From a virus: a DNA stretch of 23,536 nt. The stretch is taken from the IMG/VR virus record IMGVR_UViG_3300014820_000127, positions 1 to 23,536 of that record; one strand, given 5' to 3'. Position numbers and translations under genes: made by a program. Positions 1 to 10,000 of this stretch are shown here, piece by piece (positions within the stretch are counted from its first letter, which is position 1; each line of letters begins with the position of its first letter). The notes beneath the pieces are model-generated. The model saw only the letters and a list, made by a program, of their open reading frames with translations, made no database searches and was not told the origin of the DNA.

Positions 1-2
1 GA

Positions 3-2735
3 TCATGGACGTTTGGTATTAGATCACACGAAGGCCGGAACGCCATAACGTTTGCCGGGGCAACTCCTAATAAGGTAAACAGAATAACACTGCTTGATAA
101 TGGCAGTTCACAGAACACTAAAAAAATGGGTTCTGTAGAAAAGTATGCTTTTGTTTATGAAGACGATGACGGGCGGACAGGATTAGGCAATACATCCGAT
201 AATTGCCTGGTGAATATCCCTTTTGAAACATCTATACTTCCAGGACAAACAACCCCGATAGGGTTACAGTTGCCGGTAGTTACTATATCTGTTATGCACC
301 TGCCGCCGATTTGGGCTAAATATTACCGGTTGGTACGTACAGCAGGGCCGCAGACATTTATTCAGCTTTTAATACAGCAGGTAAATATTGTACAGGTAGC
401 AAATGAGAATTCATATCTTGATCTGATTGTAGGTAGTTTGTTTACTTATCAGAAGGTTCACCCGGATACTATATTGGCGTATCAGTTCAGCAGGGGCGAC
501 AGGCTAAGGCTTATTTCGGATGAAAGCACCGTGCCGCCGACACCCTATACGCCAATATTTGAAACGGAAATATTGGGATATACCATTGATGAAGAACAAT
601 TCAGGAATGCAAGTATATCTATTGTTGGGGGAACAGCAGTCGTTACCCCTTCTGACGGTGTAGTTGCTGGTTTTGTTGGTAAATACATTATAATCGGTAA
701 CATACAGCGAACTATAAATAGTGTATCTGGCGGAACATACGTTCTCGATGAAATTATAAACCCAAATCCAGACTACCATTCAAGCCCGTTAGCAACGGTA
801 GTTTATCCAAACTATACCATAAAAGATACGCGGGGTGTAATGCGTATAAATTTACCACCGTCAACCATTACGATAAATAATATGTGCAAGGTTGAGGTGA
901 TCCGGCCCCAGCAAAACATAAATAATCAAAGTTTCCAGATATTTCAGGACTTTCAGCAGAAGTTTCCTATTTTAAATTGGGGAACAACCAGCGCTTCTCA
1001 TATCGGCAACCTCACCAATGGTTCAGGCACGCCAAACCAGGATCCCGCTAATCCGGTAACTACACCTGCAATCATTCAGGTTACCAACGGCGACGCATGG
1101 GTGCGTAACCGGGCGATGCCGTCAAACAACCAGAACCCAAACCCCCAGACGATAATTGATAAAATATGTGATCCGAATTTTAATGATTTTTATGCAAGTA
1201 ATCTCTATAATATAGGCAAGGTTTACCCGCAGCAGCAGGGTAACGGGCAGGTGACATTTAACCAGCGGGTGCGCTTCTCCAACAACTTTATTCAGGATAC
1301 ACAGGTAAACGGGCTGAATGACTTTGACGAGTTGGATTATATGGATTACAATGACCCGTATGGCGGCTTGACGCTGGCTAAGTTCAAACGGGGCGTATTG
1401 TATTTATTCAAACAACTGAAAAATACATGGACGCACGTATTGCAGAAAATAATCGTAGATAATGCCGGGAATCAAACATTGGCCACCTCTGACCAATTAT
1501 TGAACGAGTTAAGTTATTCGGAATGGGAGGGCGGCATAGGAGATAACCCGGAAGGTTTTGTGGAGGACGGCGATTTTATGTATATCCCATCAGCGAATTC
1601 AGGTGTATTCCTTCGTATCGGGCAGGATGGCTCAATCCCAATATCTGAAATATTCTTTTACGATAAACGGGCAAAGCAATTGTTAAGTTTTGCTCAAACA
1701 CACGGATTGCAAATACCGGGAGGATTTGATAAGCCAAACGGCGAGGTAATATGGACGGTGCCTGACTTTATTCAATACCTGTTTAATAATAACATTAACG
1801 TTTCGGATTGGGCGACAGCTATTGCAGCTTATCCATCGGGCACTACATGGGCAATCACACAACAGCCAGCCAACAGCACCGCAACAGTTACAGGCGATTT
1901 AATTACAGTTACCGGGACAAATACGCTTGGTAATGATTACTTTAAATTTCAGGGGACTAAGCCGGATACTACGCTTACGCCGGTAATGAACTTTTGTTTT
2001 ACTGTTATTGTGCCGCCGGTACGGGCTACCGCATGGCAGATAATGACTGCAAGTGTTTACTGTTTACAGGGATTAGGTGCTAACAACGGTCAGCAGGGCT
2101 GGGCGATATTGCAGCAGTATTATACCGACACCAATGCTGTAACCGGGCTTACAATGCCAAATTCCCCAATTATTTCACCGGAGGCATTGGTTCCGAATAC
2201 AGCTGGGATAGTTTACAACCAGGCAACAAATGTGACTCCTTCGGGTGGTTCAAATGGTGATGTTTGGTATAATATGCCTGCAAACCAACTTTACAAAAAG
2301 ACAGCAGGGGTATGGACACCACTGTATGATACTGCGGTAAATAGTAATTATATTGCGCCTATTGCCAACTTAACAGCATGTCCGTTGCCTACGCCACCTG
2401 TTGGGTCATATTGGGAAATACTGGCTTCTTACAATGTTAAAGTGGTGAGTATTGTTAACGGAACATCGACAGGTACACCTTCGGCTTTTGGTACAGCAAA
2501 CGTGCCATCGGGAAGTACATTATCGGCGATATATACAACACAAACTGCCGGGACTATAATAGTTCAGTTCAGCGGCACGCCGTACCCTACAGGGCACGTT
2601 AAAGGTGATCTTGTAGTGAATGGTGTGGTAGTTGATAGCCAGGTAATAACATCGACATATCCGGCATTTACGTTTACTTTACCAGCAACAGTTAGTTCAC
2701 CGATTACGATTCAGCTTCAAATAAACAGCTTCTAA
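3..2735 (+). CDS. Phage appendage/stabilization-like structural protein, 5' end cut by window
   Basis: The frame is open from the first codon at base 3, so the ATG at 126 is internal and the true start lies left of the window. About 910 residues are visible. The N-terminal part has a YEDDDGR segment (about 160-180) and WAKYYRLVRT (about 315-345). These match my recollection of the stabilization proteins of crAss-like and related Bacteroidetes podoviruses. A middle segment with DPYGGL and LYLFKQ (about 1345-1415), followed by SGVFLR and GSIPIS near 1600-1645, fits the repeated beta-propeller-like pattern of that family. The last 350 residues are Thr/Gly/Ser-rich, probably beta-sandwich domains, with a GDVWYNMPAN motif as in fibre proteins. 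The ATG of the next gene follows after one base, suggesting translational coupling. Its role is probably in the neck or tail of the virion. The family assignment is from memory of motifs, not alignment. Confidence 0.72.
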   Translation, partial: SWTFGIRSHEGRNAITFAGATPNKVNRITLLDNGSSQNTKKMGSVEKYAFVYEDDDGRTGLGNTSDNCLVNIPFETSILPGQTTPIGLQLPVVTISVMHLPPIWAKYYRLVRTAGPQTFIQLLIQQVNIVQVANENSYLDLIVGSLFTYQKVHPDTILAYQFSRGDRLRLISDESTVPPTPYTPIFETEILGYTIDEEQFRNASISIVGGTAVVTPSDGVVAGFVGKYIIIGNIQRTINSVSGGTYVLDEIINPNPDYHSSPLATVVYPNYTIKDTRGVMRINLPPSTITINNMCKVEVIRPQQNINNQSFQIFQDFQQKFPILNWGTTSASHIGNLTNGSGTPNQDPANPVTTPAIIQVTNGDAWVRNRAMPSNNQNPNPQTIIDKICDPNFNDFYASNLYNIGKVYPQQQGNGQVTFNQRVRFSNNFIQDTQVNGLNDFDELDYMDYNDPYGGLTLAKFKRGVLYLFKQLKNTWTHVLQKIIVDNAGNQTLATSDQLLNELSYSEWEGGIGDNPEGFVEDGDFMYIPSANSGVFLRIGQDGSIPISEIFFYDKRAKQLLSFAQTHGLQIPGGFDKPNGEVIWTVPDFIQYLFNNNINVSDWATAIAAYPSGTTWAITQQPANSTATVTGDLITVTGTNTLGNDYFKFQGTKPDTTLTPVMNFCFTVIVPPVRATAWQIMTASVYCLQGLGANNGQQGWAILQQYYTDTNAVTGLTMPNSPIISPEALVPNTAGIVYNQATNVTPSGGSNGDVWYNMPANQLYKKTAGVWTPLYDTAVNSNYIAPIANLTACPLPTPPVGSYWEILASYNVKVVSIVNGTSTGTPSAFGTANVPSGSTLSAIYTTQTAGTIIVQFSGTPYPTGHVKGDLVVNGVVVDSQVITSTYPAFTFTLPATVSSPITIQLQINSF

Positions 2736-2736
2736 T

Positions 2737-3654
2737 ATGGCATTTCAAATCATACAGGGAACAAACGGTTATATTCAACCATCGGTAGCGGCCTTAACAA
2801 CAGGCTGGTCAGTAAGTGGTGGGATAGCCTCGCACGTTGCCTGTAATTTGGGTATTATAATCTCAAAAAATTCATACGGGCTGATTATCGGCCGGCAGTA
2901 CACCTTTATCTATACCGTAAGCGGATTTGTAAGCGGATCTGTTAATATTATTTGCGGGTCGGTAGCTGGAGCGTCACGTACTGCAAATGGCACATATACT
3001 GATACCATCACCTGTACAACTACTGCCAGTGTTGGTTTTTATTCAAACGGGGTACTTTCTGTAAGTAATTTAAAATTTTACGATACTGTGAATGGATTGG
3101 TAAAAGGGGGGACCATTTCTTTCAACTCCAAAACAAAGCAATGGGGTTGTGAATATTCATTCCAGCAGGAGGTTTATATCAAATTCGGCGATAATTTCTT
3201 TTCATTAAAAAATGGCGGGTTGTGGCAGCACAATGTAAACCCGATCAGGAATAACTTCAATGGAGTGCAGTATAATTCACAGATACAGCTTTATGCCAAC
3301 TATGATCCTGCTACTGTTAAAATATGGTACAGTATGCGGGTGCAATCTAACAGGATATGGTTTTGCGCCAATTCCGGGGATATTAATATTGATCCGGTAC
3401 TGGAAAGGCCATTGGGTATGAGTTCACGGTTATTGGCGAACAGGTTTAATAATTACCAGGGAAGTTTCTTTGCTGATTTCCTGATGAATATTCTTGATCC
3501 CCGGTTCAGTTCAGGCAGTCAGGTTAATGCGCTGTTTAATGCCGAACCATTGCGCGGTAGGGTGATGAGCGTATTGCTTACCAATACTGACACAGTTGAG
3601 GTTTTATTGTTTGAGGTTGATTTTAAATCAAGCCCGAGTGCATATACGTATTAA
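2737..3654 (+). CDS. Structural protein with C-terminal stabilization-protein-like domain
   Basis: This 305-aa protein starts at an ATG one base after the stop of the preceding gene. Residues 1-120 form a Ser/Gly/Thr-rich beta-type domain with no recognised family, perhaps carbohydrate-binding or assembly-related. From about residue 125 a second domain begins: FNSKTKQWGCEYSF, then GDNFFSLKNGGLWQHN, then an Asn/Phe-rich segment and VKIWYSMR. That order resembles the C-terminal end of crAss-like stabilization proteins, which usually belongs to the same polypeptide as the upstream part. Here it is a separate gene, so the two genes may be a split form whose products assemble together. No signal peptide or membrane segment is visible. 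The role as a virion appendage component is inferred from context and motif order. Confidence 0.7.
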   Translation: MAFQIIQGTNGYIQPSVAALTTGWSVSGGIASHVACNLGIIISKNSYGLIIGRQYTFIYTVSGFVSGSVNIICGSVAGASRTANGTYTDTITCTTTASVGFYSNGVLSVSNLKFYDTVNGLVKGGTISFNSKTKQWGCEYSFQQEVYIKFGDNFFSLKNGGLWQHNVNPIRNNFNGVQYNSQIQLYANYDPATVKIWYSMRVQSNRIWFCANSGDINIDPVLERPLGMSSRLLANRFNNYQGSFFADFLMNILDPRFSSGSQVNALFNAEPLRGRVMSVLLTNTDTVEVLLFEVDFKSSPSAYTY

Positions 3655-3685
3655 TTAATAAAAATAATTACATTTGGTAACAAAT

Positions 3686-4141
3686 ATGGAACTGATTCAA
3701 CCAACCGATACCGAAATTATAAACGCCTTCATGGATAATGCGGAGGTTTTTATATCACAGTTGCCCCCGGTTGACGTTAAAATTGAGCATATATTTGCGC
3801 CTGGTGTTTATATTCGTAAAATGATCTTGCCAAAAGGAGCGATTTTAACCAGCAAGATACATAAGACTGAAAGCGCATTTATTGTATCAGGCGGTAGGAT
3901 ATTGGTTTATGACGGAGTGCATGAGGCGGTGATACTACAGGCTTCATACGATGGGATAACGTTACCAGGTACCCGGAGAATGGGCATAGCATTGGAAAAT
4001 ATGGTTTGGTTTAATATCCATCCGACAAGAATAAAGCCGAAGAATAACAGTAAGGAAGCTATAGAAGAAGCAGTGGCAAAGATAGAGCGTAGCATAATTG
4101 AACCATATACGAATTTAAAATTAATACAAGGAGGTAATTAG
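3686..4141 (+). CDS. Cupin-like small virion protein
   Basis: The ATG at 3686 gives 151 aa. An in-frame TTG at 3674 would add four residues, but ATG is preferred. The core looks like a single cupin barrel: GAILTSKIHKTESAF resembles cupin motif 1, with Lys replacing the first His of HxH. PGTRRMGIALENMVWFNIHPT matches the second half, and AGTRR.G.A.E..VW..H is common in small phage cupins. Loss of one metal ligand suggests a structural rather than enzymatic role. Its stop codon (4139-4141) shares one base with the next start. It sits between appendage genes and the internal-virion-like gene, so it is probably a minor virion or assembly protein, but no function is established. Confidence 0.7.
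   Translation: MELIQPTDTEIINAFMDNAEVFISQLPPVDVKIEHIFAPGVYIRKMILPKGAILTSKIHKTESAFIVSGGRILVYDGVHEAVILQASYDGITLPGTRRMGIALENMVWFNIHPTRIKPKNNSKEAIEEAVAKIERSIIEPYTNLKLIQGGN
4128..4134 (+). promoter_or_regulatory. Strong Shine-Dalgarno for the GTG start at 4141
   Basis: AAGGAGG lies six bases before GTG at 4141. It decides the non-ATG start, which overlaps the previous stop by one base (TAGTG). Most other genes in the window lack such a site, so this start may depend on direct initiation. Confidence 0.75.
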
Positions 4142-4851
4142 TGGCTTGGGCGATGGTTGTGGGCACAGTGGTATCAGCAGGTGCCGCTGCTTATAAAGGA
4201 ATACAGGGGGCTGACCAACAGGCGCAGGCTAACAGGCTTAAACCTATGAACCCAGGATATCAGGTTAATTATGGCGTATTGGACAATGCCCGGACATTAA
4301 GCCAGCAATACGGTAACTACCAACTCCCCGGCTATTCAGCCGTTCAGGGAAATATAAATACAAACTTTTCCAATGCTTTTAATAACGGTGCAAGGGGCGC
4401 TACATCCGGCAATGATATTTTAGGGCTTGCCACAAAGATGGCTTACGGAAAAAACGAGGCAAATAACCAATTGGCTGTACAGGGCGCGCAGGGCAAACAA
4501 AGTATTTTGGGCGAGTATCTTAACGGCAATGCGTCGGCTGGCCAGCAATATCAAAATCAGAATGAATGGGAGCGTCAGCAGTACGACCAGGCGTTAAGAG
4601 AGAAAGCGGCATTAACACAGGCCGGGGCGACAAACACCTACGGCGCCATTGATTCACTTTCGGCGCTTGGTGCAAAGTATGCGTTTTCGAAGGTGGGCGA
4701 TGGGGCAGCTACCACTAAGAATAACGGCGGCAAAACCGGGAACGGTACAGGAATAGCGCAGGGTTTTGGCACGAGTGACGCAACCTTTCCTGATGGCACT
4801 CCCCGATTTGATGCAAATGGAAATCCTTTACCTTCAGCGGGACATATATAG
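4141..4851 (+). CDS. Internal virion / DNA-pilot-like protein
   Basis: This 236-aa protein uses a GTG start supported by AAGGAGG six bases upstream. The N-terminus MAWAMVVGTVVSAGAAAY is a short hydrophobic, Ala/Gly-rich segment that could insert in a membrane. It is followed by GADQQAQANRLKPMNPGY, a Gln-rich helix and an NPGY turn. The middle has SGNDILGLATKMAYGKNEAN and a Gln/Asn-rich helical stretch. The tail is Gly/Asn-rich and probably disordered. This pattern (short hydrophobic start, K-P-NPGY, small-residue helices, AG..N at the end of the helix) is one I associate with minor internal or pilot proteins of podoviruses and Bacteroidetes phages. A role in DNA ejection is inferred; the family is not certain. 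Confidence 0.6.
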   Translation: MAWAMVVGTVVSAGAAAYKGIQGADQQAQANRLKPMNPGYQVNYGVLDNARTLSQQYGNYQLPGYSAVQGNINTNFSNAFNNGARGATSGNDILGLATKMAYGKNEANNQLAVQGAQGKQSILGEYLNGNASAGQQYQNQNEWERQQYDQALREKAALTQAGATNTYGAIDSLSALGAKYAFSKVGDGAATTKNNGGKTGNGTGIAQGFGTSDATFPDGTPRFDANGNPLPSAGHI

Positions 4852-4874
4852 TTAAACAATAAACATCAAAAATC

Positions 4875-5054
4875 ATGGAACAGAACGCGAGATTAGCACT
4901 ACAAAATAACTTTTCAGCAATGATTGAGACGAAAGAGGAAACTGAAAAGATGATAATAAATCCTAATATTCCAATTACCCAAAAGCAGGGGTTTATTGAT
5001 GATTTGTCTTTAATTAGGGATAAAATAAACAACTACAAAAAATTAAATAGCTAA
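4875..5054 (+). CDS. Small hypothetical phage protein (59 aa)
   Basis: ATG at 4875 to TAA at 5052-5054 gives 59 aa starting MEQNARLALQNNFSAMIETK. It fills the gap between two virion-type genes, with 23 bases before and 3 bases after, so it fits the operon spacing. The sequence is charged and helical, with no Cys, signal peptide or membrane segment. I recognise no family. Short helical proteins in this position are often minor virion or assembly factors, but that is context only. Confidence 0.6.
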   Translation: MEQNARLALQNNFSAMIETKEETEKMIINPNIPITQKQGFIDDLSLIRDKINNYKKLNS

Positions 5055-5057
5055 AAA

Positions 5058-6833
5058 ATGCCAACCGCTGCAACATTTTCAGGCGATACGGTTCCTCTCG
5101 GCGAAGCAGGCACAGGAGCCGCTTATATCCTGCCTCAACAAAGTCAGGGGATACAGCAGGGATTGGACTATATCGACGTGAAAGCCCAAGCGGAGGCTAA
5201 TGCTAAAGCGGCAGCGCAGAAACAAGCGCAGCAGTTGGCAAAGGATTGGCAAACAAATAGGTTGAGCATCAAGGGCGGTACACTATGGCAACCGGAAATT
5301 AATAAAAAGGTCAGCGATGTAACCAATGAGGGAATGGGGTTGATGAAGGATAAGATTGACCCAACTCAATATTATAATGATCCAGCCAAACAAGCCCGCG
5401 TAGATGCTTATAATCAGTATAAGCAAGAAGCCATGCAAATGGGTGACGTGCGGGACGCATATACAAAGCAAGCCGCAGAATACGATAAAATGATTGCCGA
5501 GGATAATGGGGAAATTGATCCTGCTTCTGTGGATGCCTACCATGCATTTTTTAAAACAAGTTTGGCCGATCACATGAAAAATGGCGATATGATGCCGGGA
5601 CCTAAAAAGGCATATCAGATGCAAAAAGGTATTGACGCACTAAAATCAGCAGAAATAGAAACCAAATCATTGCCCGATCAAAATGGTGTAGTGAAGGATA
5701 TGGTTTTGCCAGATCACGATGCTAATATTCGTACTGCGTCAAATTTTGTCAATAATACCCCGCAAATGAGGTCGCGTATTGAAAAAAATACAGGAATGTC
5801 ATTTGATCAGATTGGAGATGAAACCGATCCCGCTGTTATAAAGAAGCAATTAGATGACCATTACCGTAGTCTACCAAATATCCCATCATTAGCGGCGCAG
5901 GGGGTTACGACCTATGGTAATTCATTTGGAAGCGCGGCAAATAGTAACAGCAATGGCATACCAGACCAAACAGGACCGCCAATGCAGCCAACAACTCAAC
6001 CAGGAAGTGCTTATGATAACTTAATTACAAGGGAGGCGCAAATAAGAGCTAATGCCGCTAAAATGAAACAAAGCGATATAACCGATACCGCACAACAGTT
6101 GGATGATAATGTTCATAAAAAAAATATGGCTACATTCAGCGATGAGTATAATCAGGCGCAGGATCGTAGAATACGTATGGGATGGGATAGGCAAAAGTTT
6201 TCTGATTATGTGGCTGACAGGCAAAATGATTCGGGCACGTTAACAATTGGCAATCAAAACAGCTATGTGCCGGTAATGAAGCAATACGTGAACCAAGACC
6301 ACGGAGGTTCAGCCGGGGCCGAGCCTGAAAAGGGAGCATCTTTGTACGGTGTTAACCTGCCAGCAGTTTCTACGGTTGTTAGGCCAGCTTCGGTCACTGA
6401 TATGAAAACAGGAAAAACAGTTAAAAATACGGAGCCCATGGACGTTAAGATAAGCCAGATACAAATGGTTCCAGTATTTAAGGGGTTGCAAAAGGATGCT
6501 TTTAATGGTTCTGAAATATCTGCAAGGCAATTAAAGGAGATCATTGCCGGAACAAATAAAAATGGGGCTTCTCTTAATAACATCACCTTTCAGCCATTTG
6601 CATACGGTATAAAAAGTGAGCATGATGCTAATAATGTACATACCATTAATACTCCAATAAAATTTTCTTACGATGCTATCAAAGGAAGTAATATAAAAAA
6701 GATAAATACTACTACCTTTGATAACGCAACGGAACAATTAAAGGCGATACAGGCTAATCCTAAATTTCAGGGATTAACCCCGGAACAAAAAATTGATTTT
6801 CTGTCAAAGAAGTATAATTTAAATCTTGATTAA
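5058..6833 (+). CDS. Putative internal virion/ejection protein, 591 aa
   Basis: ATG at 5058 follows an A-rich leader three bases after the previous stop. Residues 40-66 are Ala/Gln/Lys-rich (AEANAKAAAQKQAQQLAKDW), a likely amphipathic or coiled helix. Residues 70-230 are mixed alpha-helical and charged. Residues 285-315 form an Asn/Gln/Pro/Ser-rich linker. The C-terminal part ends with LTPEQKIDFLSKKYNLNLD. No catalytic motif is visible. Position between the pilot-like gene and the giant polyvalent gene suggests a virion protein of the ejection apparatus, perhaps packaged with the giant protein. The next ATG follows after one base in the TAATATG junction. Function is inferred from context only. 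Confidence 0.65.
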   Translation: MPTAATFSGDTVPLGEAGTGAAYILPQQSQGIQQGLDYIDVKAQAEANAKAAAQKQAQQLAKDWQTNRLSIKGGTLWQPEINKKVSDVTNEGMGLMKDKIDPTQYYNDPAKQARVDAYNQYKQEAMQMGDVRDAYTKQAAEYDKMIAEDNGEIDPASVDAYHAFFKTSLADHMKNGDMMPGPKKAYQMQKGIDALKSAEIETKSLPDQNGVVKDMVLPDHDANIRTASNFVNNTPQMRSRIEKNTGMSFDQIGDETDPAVIKKQLDDHYRSLPNIPSLAAQGVTTYGNSFGSAANSNSNGIPDQTGPPMQPTTQPGSAYDNLITREAQIRANAAKMKQSDITDTAQQLDDNVHKKNMATFSDEYNQAQDRRIRMGWDRQKFSDYVADRQNDSGTLTIGNQNSYVPVMKQYVNQDHGGSAGAEPEKGASLYGVNLPAVSTVVRPASVTDMKTGKTVKNTEPMDVKISQIQMVPVFKGLQKDAFNGSEISARQLKEIIAGTNKNGASLNNITFQPFAYGIKSEHDANNVHTINTPIKFSYDAIKGSNIKKINTTTFDNATEQLKAIQANPKFQGLTPEQKIDFLSKKYNLNLD

Positions 6834-6834
6834 T

Positions 6835-7044
6835 ATGTCAAAGGCACACGTAGAAGATGGACAAACCAGTATCGATGATGAGTTAGATAATTATATCCAG
6901 ACACATCAGGTCAAACCCGTTGTCGCTTCTACAGATAATAGTATTGATCTATTCGGTGGTAGTACGCCTCAAAAAAAAAAGTCGTTACTTCATCGCCTTC
7001 TAACAAGGTTTCTCAACCTTTTCAGCCCGAAACTGGTGAATTAG
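6835..7044 (+). CDS. 69-aa frame leading into the giant gene (possible frameshift partner)
   Basis: ATG at 6835 follows the previous stop by one base, as in two other junctions here. An upstream in-frame TTG at 6826 is less likely. The product begins MSKAHVEDGQTSIDDELDNY and becomes Pro/Ser/Thr-rich. At 6971-6980 there is a run of ten A. In this frame the sequence after the run (LLHRLLTRFLNLF) looks unlike the sequence before it and stops at 7044. In the -1 frame, from 6981, it reads on as a similar Pro/Ser/Thr-rich segment and enters the giant gene without a stop. Two readings are possible: a separate 69-aa protein, or the true N-terminus of the giant protein reached by frameshifting. Slippage would give a product of about 4536 aa. 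Confidence 0.55.
   Translation: MSKAHVEDGQTSIDDELDNYIQTHQVKPVVASTDNSIDLFGGSTPQKKKSLLHRLLTRFLNLFSPKLVN
6971..7020 (+). promoter_or_regulatory. Candidate -1 frameshift element: A10 run with A AAA AAG and downstream hairpin
   Basis: The run of ten A (6971-6980) followed by G contains A AAA AAG at 6975-6981. It is phased so that AAA and AAG are zero-frame codons, as in the known dnaX slippery site. A perfect 6-bp hairpin with a TCTC loop (AAGGTT 7005-7010, AACCTT 7015-7020) lies downstream. The spacer of about 23 bases is longer than usual for a stimulatory structure. Slippage by -1 joins the frame starting at 6835 to the giant frame. Transcriptional slippage or a homopolymer sequencing error would give the same picture. 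Confidence 0.45.
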
Positions 7045-7097
7045 CTACACAAAGAAACTTAACAATACCAGGGCTTTCAACGCCATCGGCATTACAG

Positions 7098-10000
7098 ATG
7101 CCGTCCCCTCCTGTTTACACCAAACAGCAATCAGAGTCGGATGCTAAATCAGGGTTAATTCCTATCTATGATCCAAATGCTAATAATATTCTAAACGCAG
7201 ATAAGAATGTAGGCAATATCCCGCAACAAAAGCCGGATAGGGTTGCCGCAGGTGAGCCCTCTTTTTCAGATCATGTAAGAAACGTTGTTATTCCGTTTGA
7301 CGCTGGTGTATTGAACGCCGTTGGTGAAGGGTTACACGCATTAAAACAAGTACATTCAGATATTGGTGATTTGGGTGTTAAGGCTGGCTTTATTGATCCG
7401 GGCCATGAACAAAACATACAGCAGGGCGAAATGGATGCTTTGGCAAAGTATGACCAAGGCGCTAACCTTGGATATAATCAGGATTTTATAAATAATAGTT
7501 CTGCCGCATCTGTAGGTAAAATGATACCCATGCTATTGGGGGGTGAATCACAGGGCGCAAAGATCATGGGGTTACAGGCCGTTGGCAATATGTCAAGAAC
7601 CGTTGATAACCTAAAAGCACAGGGAGTTAAGTTTGATAATGGCACAGACAGGTTGATGATTTATGGGAGCGGCCTTATCAGCTACGCTTTAGGTAAATCA
7701 GTAACCGGCACAATATTAAGTAAAGTAGGGGGACAGCCGCTTGTGAATGAGGTTACCGCTTCATTAGCCGCTGATGCTACAAGATCACTTGCTGATTTAC
7801 CGGCAAATGCTACGGCTGATGATATTTCACAATATTACAGCCAGCAGGCCCTTGCCAAAACATTATCCTTTTCTCAAAAGTTTGGACAGGTTGGTTTGGG
7901 ATATTTAAAAGCATATCCTAATATTGCGCTTGACTTCGCCGGGGCTAATCTTGCCAGGAGTGCTTTAAAGGCAGGTGTTAATGCTTTAAATAATAAGGCA
8001 CCTTTTCCAGGTGTTACCGGTGATGAAATTGTAAAGGATATTTCCTCACCAGTTTACAATGACAGCACACCAGCTAACGGCTCATTAGGGCAATTTGCCT
8101 TAAATATGATAAATACCCCTGCCGCTGGGTTTTCATTGCTACACGCGGCCTCTACGGATGGTATGCTGTACGATAAGTCGCCATATCTTAATCCGGTGGT
8201 AGATGTTTTGCAAAAGGATGGTTCACCACAAACAGTTCAGGCAATAAAAGTTCAGTTAGGTAATATTGGGAAACAAAAAGGATGGAGCGCTACTGATATT
8301 TTACACACACAAGGAAAGGTCGATGAAATCGCAGATGTGGTTAATTCAATACCAAAGGGTTTGCAGCCAAATAAATTCAATGCCGCAGTTAGCTTGATAT
8401 TGGGTAGGCGGCAATTGGAAGGTGTACAGGAAGGTATTGCAAATAATGAATCAGGTATTGATCCGGCAATGCAGCCAAAGGTAGAGGGTTTAAAGAACCT
8501 GGTAACGGCTAAGATTGAGCAGGCTAATGATCAATTGACCGAATTGGCTACAGATAAGTCATTCCGTTATTTTGAGAAGGAAGGTAAGTTTTGGAAGCAG
8601 CAGAACGGCGAGGAACCGATTGAGATAACAAAGGACAGGGCTGATCTTGAAGATTACGAGAAAGAACAGGAAAAGAAACGAGCCGCTCAAATAGCTGCGC
8701 CTGCTGAATCAGTACAGCCTAATCCACCTGCGCCTGTAGCTGCATCACCAGCGGTTGATGCTTCACAGCTTGATGACCTGGATAATGAACTGGATGCGTT
8801 TAAACAGCAGCAGGCACCAGCCCAAACCAACGCTGAAAAGCTGGACGAGGTTGTGGCCGCTAATCCTGATAGAATAATCAAAGCAACTATACCTAAAAAT
8901 GAACAAGCCAAAACAAATACGGAGATATCTGCTCAACAACCGGCAGATGAAACAGCAGGCGCGGGAAAAGCTATTGCGCCAGTTAATAAAACTGTTGAAA
9001 ATAAGCCGGTAGTTGCAGAAACCGAAACAACTGATGTTAATAAATTTTTATCTCCCGATCAATCGATAGAGCCAATAAAAAAGGGGACAGCTAAAATATT
9101 TGATCAGCATGTTGATAAAGACGGGAACAATATTGCATTAATCACTGCAAAAAGTCAAACAGGCCAAGATATTGCTACGATTAGGCAAATTGATAAGAAC
9201 GGACAATTACAGCTTGATGCCAGGGAAAGCGGTTGGAAAGTTCCGTTCAGGGCTAAAGAATATTTTTATACATTAACAAATAAGGAGGAACCAACAAATG
9301 CCATTTCAGAGCAAAGCACAGGAAAAGTGGGCATTCGCGAATCATCAGCCATGGGCGAAGGATTGGGCAGCGAAAACCGATCAGAAGTCCCTGCCGGAGA
9401 AAGTGCAGCCAAAAATGAAGCCGGGCAAGTACAAGGTAATGACCAAAAAGTAGCCGAAAATCCGTACTATGTTTCCATGGGGACTGCCGAAAAACCTGAA
9501 TATGTTCAGGTAGAGGGTGAACCATTGAATTTAAAAAACAACTATAAATTAGATGTTTTTACTCATAAACTTCATGGTACTGACGGATATGGTGTCACAG
9601 AGGGTTCTACCGGACTATCTTTAGGAAAAGGAAAAACCAAAGAAGATGCTATTGAAGCATATAAACGTAATTTATCAAAACTAACGCCAGCAGAGTTGCA
9701 GGCAAAAATAGATCAATCTTATGAATCTGGCCTTAAATCCCCACGAGGAACAATCAAACCCGAAGGTGAAAACACCGATACCGAAAATACTGAAGCTGTT
9801 ATCGCTAAAGCGACAGTTACAGTTGGAAAAGCAAAGGCTACAACAAGAGGAAGTGCCAAGTCAGCAGGGGTCATTAATGAAATAGACGCATCTATTGATG
9901 AAGTTGACAAAGAACTGGCTAATGCCGGGTTACCGCAACCATCAAAAGAATCGCCCTCTGTTATTACGCTTGGTAAAGACCGCACACCTTATACCCATGT

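Noticed and set aside
3669-3676. TACATTTG matches the Bacteroidetes -7 promoter consensus TAnnTTTG just before the gene at 3686.
   Set aside because: No TTG -33 element at a proper distance and only nine bases before the ATG; likely chance in an AT-rich gap.
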